A stretch of 64,000 nucleotides of DNA from Adiantum capillus-veneris (taxonomy: Eukaryota; Streptophyta; Polypodiopsida; Polypodiales; Pteridaceae): assembly GCA_014529385.2 (NCBI GenBank), contig CM043968.1:125759518-125823517 (forward strand), written 5' to 3'. The notes beneath the pieces were generated by a model, which was not told the origin of the DNA, did no database searches, and was given only the letters and a program-made list of their open reading frames with translations. Within the stretch, counting starts at the first letter, position 1. Every line of letters begins with the position of its first letter. Below, piece after piece: positions 46,400 to 57,003 of the stretch. The translations under genes were made by a program, and so were the position numbers.

Positions 46400-46745
46400 G
46401 TCCAACTCACTATCTTTAAGGGAGAAGGTCCCAATCTAGAACGGCATGTAAAAGCATGGTTAGAGGCTATGGATGATTACTTCATAGCCGCAGGAATTGC
46501 TCAAGACAACCGAACAATGTTGGATATGTTCCGTCTCAGCAGAGATGCCAAGCTGTAGTGGAAACAACACTACAGAGATAATCCTACTAATGAACCAGCT
46601 TGGGAGAAAACGAAGTAGGCCATTATAGAACATTATCTTCTCCTGCTCACACCAAGCCATCAAGATGAATGAAGTATTTGGTCTACACCAATTAGGACTT
46701 TCACTGGAGGAGTCAAAGTTTGTGTCTTTACGATGTTATGCTCCT
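46400..46745 (+). pseudogene. gypsy gag remnant, truncated (unit 2)
   Basis: Reads AWLEAMDDYFIAAGIAQDN and MFRLSRDAKL before a stop, with further stops and shifts. At GCTCCTCATAT (about 46,748) it joins directly to TTAGAGAGTTGTTGGAG, which in unit 1 lies at 32,408, so about 2 kb including the gag C-terminus is deleted. Confidence 0.75.
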
Positions 46746-47111
46746 CATATTTGTTAGAGAGTTGTTGGAGAACAAAACATCGTATGTTTTTACATACACT
46801 CAGGGAGAGATACCCACCTTATCATGATTGATAAGTATGGGCATAGGTAGTTGGAAGTAGATTGAAGAGAATTGGAGATGTATACATCTTTGAAAGGCCC
46901 ACTCCAACAATATTATGTCACTCCTAGCATATTCAGACCTATTGTATCAAAGACTAGACCAAAGACAAGAAGATTGAGTCCAAGGAGATCAAGGATTGTT
47001 GACTTAATGAGCCAACAAATTGTTATGCTCTTATTGAGTGTGCCCATTCCTCTCATCATTATGCCCATAGCCTCATATGTATCTTATTGCACCTCTTGTG
47101 GAATCATGTAA
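46746..47111 (+). pseudogene. Unknown PNA-motif ORF, C-terminal part (unit 2)
   Basis: Copy of the distal half of 32,070-32,768. QQYYVTPSIFRPIVSKTRPK, SPRRSRIVDLMSQQ and the hydrophobic tail are retained. The diagnostic PNA motif is lost with the 2-kb deletion. Confidence 0.6.
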
Positions 47112-47380
47112 CTGTTTGAAAATTCATAATGAAGAAGGTCTTTTTGGAGTAAATATATGTGTGCAACACTCTAGTATATTTTGGTTGTCCTTTATGATTT
47201 ATCATTTGATACCTGTGTTGTGCTGCAAGGGAAGAGAATCAGGCATTAATTGCCCTACATGATTTACATTTTTCCCCTTGACTGCAAAAAGCTACGGAAA
47301 ATGTGAATTGCCAAAGAATGCGGCTTAAAAGAGAAAAACTTGAGATTGAGAGGCGCCCCGGTCTATGACTCTCAAAAATT

Positions 47381-48300
47381 ATGGAGTACTTGAATTATGT
47401 TCATCCCTCTGGGGAGGTTATATATGCTGAGTGGTATCCTCTACCGGACCCAATATGGGTGCCGAAGCGTTTGGAAGACAATAAGTGGGTTGTCATACTT
47501 GATTTGAATGGCATACTGGTCAGTGTTGTAGAGGGTCAATAAAGCAAAAATCCCCCTACATATGTAGAGGAAATGGTTAAGCACAAAGTTGATGCTCAAC
47601 AGATAGTTTTTTGTCATAGAGATATACATAGATTATTGGTGCCTCTATTTTTTCCATGTTTTTATATGGAGCACCAGCATGCTGGGTAAGGTGAATGCAC
47701 TTCTAGATAGTGTATTCAAAGAGCAAAAGTCAAGGCTGGCATGTGTTTTTGCACGTTACCATTGCACTGGCCCGAATTACGAATAAGCCTGTGTTCTTCA
47801 AGAATTTAAAGCTCTTTTGGAAGAAAAATCCAGAATTTGATCCCAAAAAAATTATCATCATTGATGATAGTACATACAAAGTGTGCTAGAATGATGAAGG
47901 AATTTGGCTCATTAGTCCCAAGTTAGAGCACCAGACTGTTGAGTAGTGACAACAGTTTTTGGGATGCACTTTGATTGATTGGCTCTTTTTACGGATTCAA
48001 TCAAAGGATCATGCTAACTATACATTTGAATACGTGTTTGATACGGTCCCTGACTTATTTTTTGATGCAGTCATCAGCACAACAGCAGCAGAAATAAGAG
48101 CTAGGGATGAAGCTCCGTGGAAGGATGAGCTCCTTCAAAAACAAAGGGAGGCTAACCTAGAAATTGAGCGGCATGAGAGGGAAAGGCTAGACAAGGAAAG
48201 ATTGGGGAAGTAGATGCAGAAAGAAGAGGCTGAGTAGGAGCAGGAACCAGTGAAGCAAAAATACAAGCGCCTTGGAGACGACAAAAAGGCTCAGCAGTAG
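47381..48300 (+). pseudogene. FCP1/HAD-type phosphatase pseudogene (copy 2)
   Basis: A frame from ATG 47,381 reads MEYLNYVHPSGEVIYAEWYP then NKWVVILDLNGILVSVVEG. DLNG is the HAD motif I of the FCP1-like family in a DxN form common in plant members. After a stop and a shift comes HVFIWSTSMLGKVNALLDSV (the motif II Ser/Thr region), then after another shift NKPVFFKNLKLFWKKNPEFD and IIIIDDSTYK, which is the metal-binding DD. The final frame (47,959-48,213) gives a helical C-terminal tail rich in ERERLDKER. At least five disabling changes are present and no introns are seen, so it may be a processed copy or a transposon-captured gene. It starts about 110 bp beyond the duplication edge. Confidence 0.72.
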
Positions 48301-48519
48301 AATGTCCTTTATGTGTATTCTTTTGTGATGTAACTTTATGGAGTTAGGAGCAACAAACTCTTTGTAAAATTCAAAACTATGTAATGATGTTGTATATCAA
48401 GAGGGATCTGGATCACCATTTCAAATCCAAAGCTGTTTTGACTACATTTGAGATGTGAAGAAACAAATTTTGTGGTATTCAATTCTTTTGTGACCAAATC
48501 AGGGTTTCTATGTGCTAGC

Positions 48520-49460
48520 ATAATCAGTATTCTAAATACCATATTGAATATGCTAACTAGCATATTGGGTATGCTAACTAACATATTGGGTATGATAGCT
48601 AGCATATTGGGTATGATAGCTAGCATACATATAATTATAATAAGAATTCTAAGAACAATAGAAGTATGCTACATAGCATACAAGGTATGCTAGTTAGCAT
48701 ATTGAACATACTAGCTAGCATATTTGGTATGCCAACTAAGCATGCTTTGAGGTATATAGGGTATGATAACTAGCATACTAGGTCTGCTAATTAGCATATT
48801 GGGTATCCTAGCTAGCATACATATAATTAAATAAGCATTATGAGCATAGTATTAGTATGCTACATAGCATTTTGGGTATACTAGTTAGCATATTGAACAT
48901 TCTAACTAGAATATTTGGTGTGCCAACTAAGCATGCTTTGAGGTATACAGGGTATGCTAGCTAGCATACATATAATTATAATAAGCATTCAGAGCATAGT
49001 AGTAGTATGCTACATAGCATACTGGGTATGCTAGTTAGCATACTGAACATGCTAACTAGCATATTTGGTGTCCCAACTAAGCATGCTTTGAGGTAAAAAA
49101 AGGTATGGTAGCTAGCATACTGTGCATGCTAACTAGCATGTTAGCTAGCATACTAGGTATGCTAACTAACATATTGGGTATGCTAGTTAGCAACATACTA
49201 GCTAGCATAACTGGTGTACCAGCTAAGGATGCTTGCAGGTATACTGGGTATGCTAACTAGCATACTTGGATTGCTAACTAGTATGCTAATTAGCATACTT
49301 GGAGTGCTAACTAGTATGCTAATGAGCATATTGTGTATGCTAACTAGCATATTAAATATGCTAATTAGCACAACCAAAGCATATCCAATATACATGTTAG
49401 CTTAATTATCATATTGTCTAGCATACCAAGAGGTAGCATAATCAGTATGGTAGTTAGGAT
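48520..49460. repeat. Palindromic TATGCTAACTAGCATA minisatellite
   Basis: Dozens of variants of the self-complementary word ATGCTAGCTAGCAT / TATGCTAACTAGCATA are strung at about 20-25-bp spacing, commonly joined by TTGGG or CTGGG. A higher-order block containing CATACATATAATTATAATAAG and AACTAAGCATGCTTTGAGGTA repeats at about 48,624, 48,818 and 48,965. Open frames on both strands (SILGMLTSILN-type) are repeat artefacts. Confidence 0.88.
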
Positions 49461-49800
49461 ACAGGGTATGCTTGTATATTGACTCTCCAACAAAGTTGAG
49501 AACTTGAAAGTGCTAATGTTTGTTTACTGAGCATGGCTGTAAAGATAGTTGTCACCAGCATATAAGGTAGTTATTATTATTGGTTTTGCGATAAATGCCA
49601 TTGCCATATACACACACAAGAGACACGAAACTGAGAGCATTGCATTACTGCAACAAAAATTATGTTGAAAATCCTCAGGTTACAGCTTTACAAACTAAGG
49701 GCATGCTATTATAGATTGATTCATAGCTTTCTGGGGTGATTGTGTACAATTTCCTTCTCTTTGGGATGTGTTGTATAGGTATTTTGATATATCGTACTAG
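49461..49800. other. No gene seen
   Basis: Unassigned DNA between the minisatellite and the end of the transposase-like gene. If that gene belongs to a DNA transposon its terminal repeat should lie here, but I could not identify one. Confidence 0.35.
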
Positions 49801-51560
49801 ATGTGAAAGTATGTGGACAATGGGCTACACATTGTCTAGCTTGAAGGTGTATACATCCAATTTCTTGTAATACAATCCTTGCACAACATACGAGCCTTTG
49901 TCATTTAAATTGCTCCATTCATTGATGTACCCCTTCTCCACCTTCTCCCTTGCTGCAACACACTTGACTAGGTAGAAATCCACATCCTCAGCATTGGTTG
50001 AAGAATCTGGATTCATCACAAATGTGTCACCAACACATAGCGAACTACTTAACGCATCATGATGGCCTTCCTATGTGAAGTCATCATAGCCAATGCCTTC
50101 ATCTACTAGAACGTCATCTGTCGGCTCAAAATCAGTCTCAACCTCATCAAGTAATGGCATCAAGAGATGATAATCCCAAGGTTTCCCATGAGATTTGTCG
50201 ATGCAATGATTCCAATTGAGTGCATGCATGAATCACAAAATCATGCCGATGGTCTTGTTGTAAGGGAAGCTGGATCCTGTAAGTTGTGATCACAGAAAGC
50301 ATGCAAAGAGCAAGTTTCTTTAATAGTGGCACAATTCCACTTGACTTCTCTATTTACATCCCCTAATTTAACCTCCCAAAACACACAGGCACATTCCATT
50401 TCTTTTGAAGGATATGATGCAAGTGGTGCTCCCTTTGATAGGTTGGCTTGGCAGTAAGGAACCACAACTGCTGCACACTTTAGAATAGCTCCGTTAGGCT
50501 TCAGCTATTCATGGGTCGAGATTCTTCACAACTGCTCCTGCACCATCGTGCTCTCCCTTGCCATGCCTTGATCCAAAGAAGAACCAGCTCATCCCGATCC
50601 ATGTCAATCCACCATATCTTGCAACAAAATAAAAAGGCCTAGCTCCCTTGAACTGCGAGGCTGCACCATCTGACCACACCCAGTGTTATTTAGGAGTCAC
50701 ATCGTCTTGTTGTAACCAATCACGGTGTAGAATAAAGCAATGTTGCACAAATAATGTGTCATGCACCTTGTCATATGATATGAGGAAGTGGATTATTTTG
50801 AATACCTCCCCTTCCTTGCGGTAGTACATTATGTGTACAAAAATGGTTACTTGATTAGAGTGCATATTTGCATTGGCTGAATCACATTTTTCTCCTTGAA
50901 GGCATAATTATTTGTAAAATCAACAAGTAAAATCACCACATCATCTAAAAACCTAATTAGATAGTCCTTGAATTGTTGTGCTTGCCATCAAGCTATATAG
51001 TTATGAGTGATGAAGATCTTCAACTTGGACTTCAAGAGTTGAAGTAACTCCTAGCACTGCATTTCTTTATGCAGCATATCTTTTCTTTTCTTTTTGTTTC
51101 CATGCTTGTCTTTTGCTTCTACATATGAAAATACTTTCACAATAATACCTTTACCTGACTTTGCTACCGGTAAGAAGCATGACTCCATCCTCTTCACTCT
51201 ACACATCTACAATCTCCCATCAGACATTCTCTTCTATGGAAACTTGCATCTGGTTACTTTGGATAGAGAATTGTGTGACACCTTTGAACATGTGACATGA
51301 AGCCTCGCAACCCATGCTAATGTTGTTACCCGTAGCACAAATACTGCATACATAGTTGAAACTTGCTTCATGCAGACCACAAGCATGAGAGCGCATGTGG
51401 TTCAATGTGTCCTTTAGAAAGGACATTTGCACATGGTATTCACAACAACATGTGTATTTATCCTTCAGATGCCTACAAAAGAATGGATTCAACATCTCAA
51501 ACATTCTCATTTTAATCTTGCCATCTGGATGCTTCCCTTTGAACTTGTAAAACAATTCAA
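49801..51560 (-). pseudogene. Cysteine-rich transposase-like gene, lightly damaged
   Basis: About 585 codons on the minus strand. From 51,555: KFKGKHPDGKIKMRMFEMLN and PFFCRHLKDKYTCCCEYHVQ, then a Cys/His-rich stretch (CGLHEASFNYVCSICATGN). After a shift, near 51,180-50,900: KVFSYVEAKDKHGNKKKR and DDVVILLVDFTNNYAFKEKN. Next comes IFVHIMYYRKEGEVFKIIHF, HWVWSDGAASQFKGARPFYF and MSWFFFGSRHGKGEHDGAGA (50,720-50,540). A C-terminal part near 50,150-49,825 reads VGDTFVMNPDSS and YVVQGLYYKKLDVYTFK. The order D..N, SDGxxxQFK, HGKGxxDGxGxxVK matches a widespread but poorly characterised transposase-like family with spaced acidic residues that I recall from plants and animals. Roughly five stops or shifts are visible. 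Ends and terminal repeats are unknown. Confidence 0.65.
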
Positions 51561-51601
51561 CCTACAATATCCATAAATGATCAACTTATGCTCCCAAAAT
51601 G

Positions 51602-53962
51602 CTAACTGCGATACACAGAATGCCAACCAGATGCATCAATGTGGACATGAAAAATATTTGTCCAATCAAGATCTTTCAAAATTGGAGCAAAAAGTAATCT
51701 TGCTTCAATGCATAACAATGCAAACACATATCTATACTCTTTGAGTGTGTCTATCAAAAGCTTCTCTTCCTCCTCCATGAGGTCAGTGGCAATGTATGCC
51801 AGCTTCAACTCCTCTCTTGGTTTAGCTAAGTCTATGCGCTTGGCTTTCTCAAGACCATTGTAAGATTTCTTGGTTCTTTAAGTTCTCGCATTGGTTGTTG
51901 AACTAAGATCTTTCGATCTTGTATGGTATATCTTTTGTAGTGAGAGTGTGCATCAAATCGATATGTGTTTGAATCCTCTTCACTCTCAATCTCGGTTGTC
52001 CAAACCTCTTTGAAGGGTTGTTCTAATCTTTGATATTCTTGTTTACACTATAATTTTGTCATCCTAGATGATGCCTCAGTTGTGTCTGTGGTTTGTGTTT
52101 TGCTTCTATTCTTAGGATTTCGCTTTGTTGCAGCAGGTCTTGTATATCTCTTTAGTATCTTCTCCTTGACACAATCCGCTGATTCTATGAGCATCAAATA
52201 CTACATTTTATCTCATAATAGGCATAGGTTCTCCTCTTGTTTGATTTTATTTTCTTACTCATTTTGTGAAATACCTTTCTTGTCTTCTGGATTTATGATT
52301 AGGAAAATCATAGAAGATAGCCTCTTTTTCTCTTTGTTTGTTTCTTTTTCAAAGCTACTCGATAGCCTCAACATCTATCTCTAGAAGATCGTTATCGTGT
52401 GAGTCATGGAATTTTTTTTCATTTTTGTTTCTCAGGTCCTTAATGGACACCTCATCAACTCTGCATTTACACTTAACAGCTCCCTTTGTATCCAGGTTCT
52501 CGGTCTCTGACTTTAATTCCATGATGACACTCATCATTTGGAAGGGTACTATATCATAGCCTTGAGGGGGTCACTACATATAAATTGTGTATATCACGTA
52601 CATTCAAGGAAATTTTTCAAAACTCCTTATCTATGAATTTTTAAACAAATAAAATACACTCTTTTTCTATTCGATCTGTAATTTCTTTTTCCAATTTTAC
52701 TTTACGATACCCTTCTGCATGTAAAAATGTGCGAGCAAACTAAATTTAATAACCCCTTCTGCTATAGTCATGTGATAGTCACATAGTTATTAAGTGACCC
52801 CCCCAACCCCCCCCCCCCCCCCCCCCCCCGAGATCATAGTCCTCTTTGTCACAAAACTTTGTAGGTGTTACCTCATTCACACATATGTCCAGAGAAGACA
52901 GTATTTGATACCAACCAAAAGGAAACTTCTTTAAAAATGGCTTTGGGATATAGTCCTTGTCCTCTACCAGTATCTCTAGGATGCAATCTTCTCACAGATG
53001 GAAGCTCCACACATCCAAAGATGTTCTTTAGTTTGTAGCAATGCAGATATCTCTTATTCCTTGACCAATTTTGAGTCAAATTCCTCCACAAGAGTTCAAC
53101 TAATATCTTTGTAACTATGGTCTTTCACATTGATCCTCATTGTAATCTTTGTGCCTTCAGTAGATGTGGTCATATCCCCAATCTTGTACCATTCTGATTT
53201 GACACATAAATGGTCTTTCTAAAATGACATCAAAGTTGTTGCTCTTACCAAAATCTACTATTGCAAAGGTATGTTGGTAATCTATCCCACAAGAGGTTAC
53301 TATACTTTGTTCAACATACCTACAGGTCTCTCAACATAACCATTTGCAAGTTGTAGTTTCATTCTAGTTTTCCTGAGAGTTGGCCTTCCCCATTTCTCCC
53401 ATATCTCTTTTGTGGCAATGACCACTTCAGCCTTGCTATAAAGTATGGAAATCTTTTTTACCCCTTTATGCTCCATTGGCAAGGTGGTATTCCCTTCTCT
53501 GCCCTCACATCAATCACTAGCCTTTTTTACATGCACTGGTTTTGCCTTTGGTTTATCTTGTGTCAGGTTACCCATTTGTTCATCTAAGGGAATGTCTTGA
53601 ACATGAATTTTCAATCCCCTCTTCTCTAAGGTTTTGCCACCTCTCCCCATAGATGTGGTCTAATATATAACAATTCAAAGAGAGTCACTCATGCATTGCA
53701 TATGAGTGACTCCCCATAGATGTGGTCTAATATATAACAATTCAAAGAGAGTCACTCATGCATTGCATATGAGTTTACATTAGTTCATGTAGGTTGTTAG
53801 TGTCCATCATCTTTGGAATTGGATTCCATTGTAAGGGCACTACCCTAACCTTTGATTTATTTTAATGTTCCCCTATAAAAGATGGAAACATTTTCAACGT
53901 TTTAGGCTTACTCCCCTAGATACTTGTGTTCCAACATCATTATACAGAGATTATATGTCTCT
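51602..53962 (-). pseudogene. gypsy pol relic: protease and fused RT pieces
   Basis: Minus strand. Near 53,850-53,760: VRVVPLQWNPIPKMMDTNNL. Then 53,482-53,300: ILYSKAEVVIATKEIWEKWG and TLRKTRMKLQLANGYVERP, continuing after a one-base shift as CGIDYQHTFAIVDFGKSNNF and RPFMCQIRMVQDWGYDHIY. This is the gypsy aspartic protease region, though the catalytic Asp-Thr/Ser-Gly is not evident. Linker text continues to 51,880. The frame 51,808-51,602 has the pre-RT segment LAYIATDLMEEEEKLLIDTL joined directly to ILKDLDWTNIFHVHIDASG from the RNase H side, so nearly all of RT is deleted. Other features are a 67-bp tandem duplication (53,651/53,718) and a C run (52,807-52,829). It is continued at 55,220-55,436, beyond the foldback insertion. 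Confidence 0.75.
53651..53784. repeat. 67-bp tandem duplication
   Basis: AGATGTGGTCTAATATATAAC starts at 53,651 and again at 53,718; the copies are nearly identical, so this duplication is recent relative to the decay of the surrounding gypsy pol. Confidence 0.9.
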
Positions 53963-55219
53963 CATTAGGAGATTTCGGAGGTCTTTTGGAGGGCCTTTTG
54001 GTAGAGAGAGGAAAATAAGCTCCTCCAATGAGAGAAGAGCCTACGTTACGTAGAAAAATAGATTGATATTAACAAAAATATAAAAGGTGTCCCTCTCCTC
54101 ATTTAATAATCTAGTGGTCCTTGAAGACGAGCACTGTATTTTATTTAATGCGAGCACCTTTTTTAGAAGGTAGATGCGGTACATTTGATACGGGATACGT
54201 CATCACTAGAACTCAAAAAGTCACAAAACTATCAAGTGGTGGAAGATTTTGAAACTTTTGATACTGCCAATGCGTCTGGAACGCACATATCTCCTAGAAA
54301 TGAATGTCCAATTGCCTCGCTTAAACATCCAAAGAGGCCAAAAATGTCAAACACCCCTAAAAGAACATTTTACTAACGGCGCGCGAGGGGGCATTCCAAA
54401 ATTTTGGAATGCCTCCTCGCGCGCCGTTAGTAAAAAGGCCCTTTTCCCCTCTTTTTAGGGAGCTTTTTGAGAGGAAAATGTCCAAAAACCTCTAAAAAGG
54501 GGCTTTTTGGAAAGATAAGTGTCCAAAAATCACTAAAAGGAGCTTTGACCTAGCGGCTGTTAGTAAAAAGGCCCTTTTTTCTCTTTTTTAGGGAGCCCTG
54601 TTAGTAAAATTTTGGAATGCCTCCTCGCGCGCCGTTAGTAAAAAGGCCCTTTTTTCTCTTTTTTAGGGAGCTTTTTGAGAGGAAAATGTCCAAAAACCTC
54701 TAAAAAGGGGCTTTTTGGAAAGATAAGTGTCCAAAAATCACTAAAAAGAGCTTTGTACTATTGGCGCGCAGAGGGGCATTCTAAAATTTTAGAATGCCTG
54801 CTCGCGCGCCTTAAGTAAAAAGCCCATTTTTGGGGGTTTTTTGACATTTTTTGCCTCTCCGGATGTCGGAATGAGACAAGTAGACATTCATTTTTAAGGT
54901 ATTTTGGCGTTCCGGATGCATTGGTGGTGTCAAAATCCTCAAAATCTATCACTATTTTATAGTTTGTGACTTTTCAACTTTCAGTGATGACGTAAGCTGC
55001 ATTAAATGCGCCGCACCTGCCTCCTGAAAAAGACGCTCGCATTAAATAAAAAAGTGACCGTTTTCAAGGACGATTGGGAATATAAATCTACTTTTTAGAG
55101 TGTTTAGTTGTCCTTTTGGACGTACTCACAAGGTGCAAGTGCATTTTAAAAAAAGTTTCTAGAGAGAGAAATACAATTTCTTACAAGGCCCTCCAAATGA
55201 CCTCCGAAATTTTCTAATG
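53963..55219. mobile_element. Foldback element with ~450-bp inverted arms
   Basis: The left arm (53,963 to about 54,435) and right arm (about 54,763-55,219) are inverted copies: both read CATTAG-A-ATTTCGGAGGTC and TTTGGAGGGCCTT from the ends inward, and share TTTAATGCGAGC and ACGTCATCACT further in. The middle has a 208-bp direct repeat (54,412 and 54,620 starts). A 68-bp near-perfect palindrome (54,368-54,435, centre CCAAAATTTTGG, flanked by GGCGCGCGAGG) has one mismatch per arm; a shorter version is at 54,763-54,810. No coding capacity. The gypsy pol text on both sides (QNFYPH at 55,220 and VPLQWNPIPK at 53,850) shows it is inserted in a gypsy element. No clear target duplication was found. 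Confidence 0.85.
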
Positions 55220-55436
55220 CGGGTAGAAATTTTGATCCATGTTGATCTCAATGATAGGTGCAAACTTAGAAGTCGCACTACCATCCTTCTTGGTCCTTAT
55301 TGTATCCCATAGGACTTGTGGTCATGGCTCTTTCACTTCAAGAATTGGTACCATCACTTGTGACTTTGAGTCGTCGGTGGTATTAGCAACTATCCTAGTG
55401 TCCAATGGTGTTTCTATCTCAGGATTCATATGATCA
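55220..55436 (-). pseudogene. gypsy pol relic, part upstream of the foldback element
   Basis: Minus strand reads MNPEIETPLDTRIVANTTDD, then after a stop VLWDTIRTKKDGSATSKFAP and IIEINMDQNFYPH, where the foldback starts. It has the style of the region between gag and protease in plant gypsy elements. The left limit is TGTTAGAATTAG at 55,437, which could be the edge of another LTR, but no matching end was found. Confidence 0.55.
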
Positions 55437-55989
55437 TTGTTAGAATTAGGGTTGCAAGAAAACACACACGGCTTGGAGAAGAAGAAGGAATCTCAAGGCA
55501 CACAATAGAGGGTGTACTATTTAGTATGCAATGGAAAGATAGATATCCCTAGAATGATGGGTGTATATACAATGCACAGGGGAAGTGGAACAATTATTTG
55601 AGCATTAGTCATACTCCAACTAATTCATATTCCCTATATTGTACAAATGAGGCACATGAAAGAAGGGGTTCTTGCATTAAGCTGATACCAAGCACATTGA
55701 AGCCATGCAAGCCTCTCCAGCTCCTTGGAAGAAAGAGACACGTCTGTAGGAGACTTTGACCACTCAAGAGGCACATGAAAGATGGGGTCCTTGCATTAAG
55801 CTGATACCAAGCACATTGAAGCCATTCAAACCTCTCCAGCTCCTTGGAAGAAAGGGACATGTCTATAGGAGACTTTGACCGCTCAATCTCATCATGCACC
55901 ATCAAGATAAGGTCATGGGTCTCTAGCACCACGTCCATAACCACCTCCATGTCCCAGTAGTTGGTGGCATCCACCTTTTGATCCTTAAG
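55437..55989 (-). pseudogene. Unknown ORF with an internal 119-bp duplication
   Basis: The minus-strand frame 56,007-55,609 (132 codons) reads NYWDMEVVMDVVLETHDLIL and DEIERSKSPIDMSLSSKELE. It then repeats the same DNA in another frame, because the 119-bp segment starting GCACATGAAAGA at 55,652 is duplicated at 55,771 and 119 is not a multiple of three. The first 60 residues look like a helical protein segment; family unknown. 55,437-55,608 holds nothing recognisable. Confidence 0.4.
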
Positions 55990-56343
55990 AAACATCAACA
56001 AGACCAAACTTTCCTCTCAAGAAACTCATGAAACTTCTCATATTGAGTAGATTTTTGCAAGTGCTCCAAAGCACCATCCATTGTATCTACATAGACTCAA
56101 GTTATATGCTCCTTGGATGCTTGCCCATTACAAGAAGTAACTAATAACTATATCTCACTCATGGTCATGTGAGGCATATTATTTACAAACCATAGTATAG
56201 TTATGTACATAGAAAGCCAACTATGTCGTGTATATATATGAAAGACTACCATGTGTCATTCAATGTAGCTTGTCTTAAAGGAATATGTCATAGTAAGAAT
56301 CAATTAGACATGCTAGAAATGGTGCATTCTAGTTGGACAATAG
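55990..56343. repeat. Third copy of the unit repeat, left part
   Basis: Matches 20,690-21,030 in unit 1 and 37,003-37,215 in unit 2 (CACCATCCATTGTATCTACATA, CTCACTCATGGTCATGTGAGG). It is interrupted at 56,344 by the DNA transposon and resumes at 57,789-57,894, then ends at the copia LTR. This repeat is therefore a dispersed family, of which the two units share one member. Confidence 0.75.
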
Positions 56344-56937
56344 CCTGGGGGATTCACTGTGCTTTTTCGTACGATACCACATGAGTGTACAAGAGGGGGG
56401 GTTTTGAATTTTTTACATAAGCGTATACAATAGGGGTAGACCCTCATTATTTCATACTCATACTGTATACATAAGGGGGGGGCTACATAGGGAGTACATA
56501 CAACTACCTAGGCCACCTTAAATACAATGGTTGTTTTGACGGAGAGAGAGACAGAGAGAGAGCATCAGCTAAGTTGTGCAATGTGACTCCGAGTGTTCAG
56601 GAAAAGTGTTCCTCGGCTTACTCTTGAGCCGGTTGAAAATTCAAAACTTCCGGTCAAGGGAGGGGGAGAAGGAGAAAATCAATTTGAAAAATCAAGAAAA
56701 TAGAGTTAAATAACTTCAATTGCAAATAATACTGGCTATTTTGAAAACTTTACCCTTGGAACCTACCCTAAAGGTACTTTTGTATGTTGTGATTTTTTTT
56801 TTTGAAACTTCAAAACACTACCTACCATTGCCTCAGAAACCCCCCCCCCCCTGTTGCCAGGCACGGTGTGGCACACCCATTGCCAACTTGAGCCATCTCT
56901 ACCATGTACGTGCCCCCTGTTCCTTCCTTCAGCATGG

Positions 56938-57003
<66 letters not shown>

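Larger units (their letters stand above)
34176..47268 (+). repeat. Segmental duplication, unit 2 (~13.1 kb)
   Basis: Co-linear with 17,412-32,930 in the same orientation; the offset is about 16.8 kb at the left, 16.2-16.5 kb in the middle and 14.3 kb at the right, because of indels. Private changes include loss of the RNase H segment equivalent to 18,115-18,413, replacement of 19,385-20,807 by 35,889-37,003, loss of the LINE RT N-terminal half, the solo LTR 41,977-42,932, the MITE 44,964-45,203 and loss of about 2 kb equivalent to 30,430-32,408. The right limit is CCTACATGATTT at 47,268. Confidence 0.88.

Noticed and set aside
48520-49460. Regular palindromic repeats, superficially CRISPR-like
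   Set aside because: There are no unique spacers of even length; the words overlap and drift, and the context is plant transposon DNA.
55437-55450. LTR start at TGTTAGAATTAG
   Set aside because: No matching CA end or target duplication could be found downstream.
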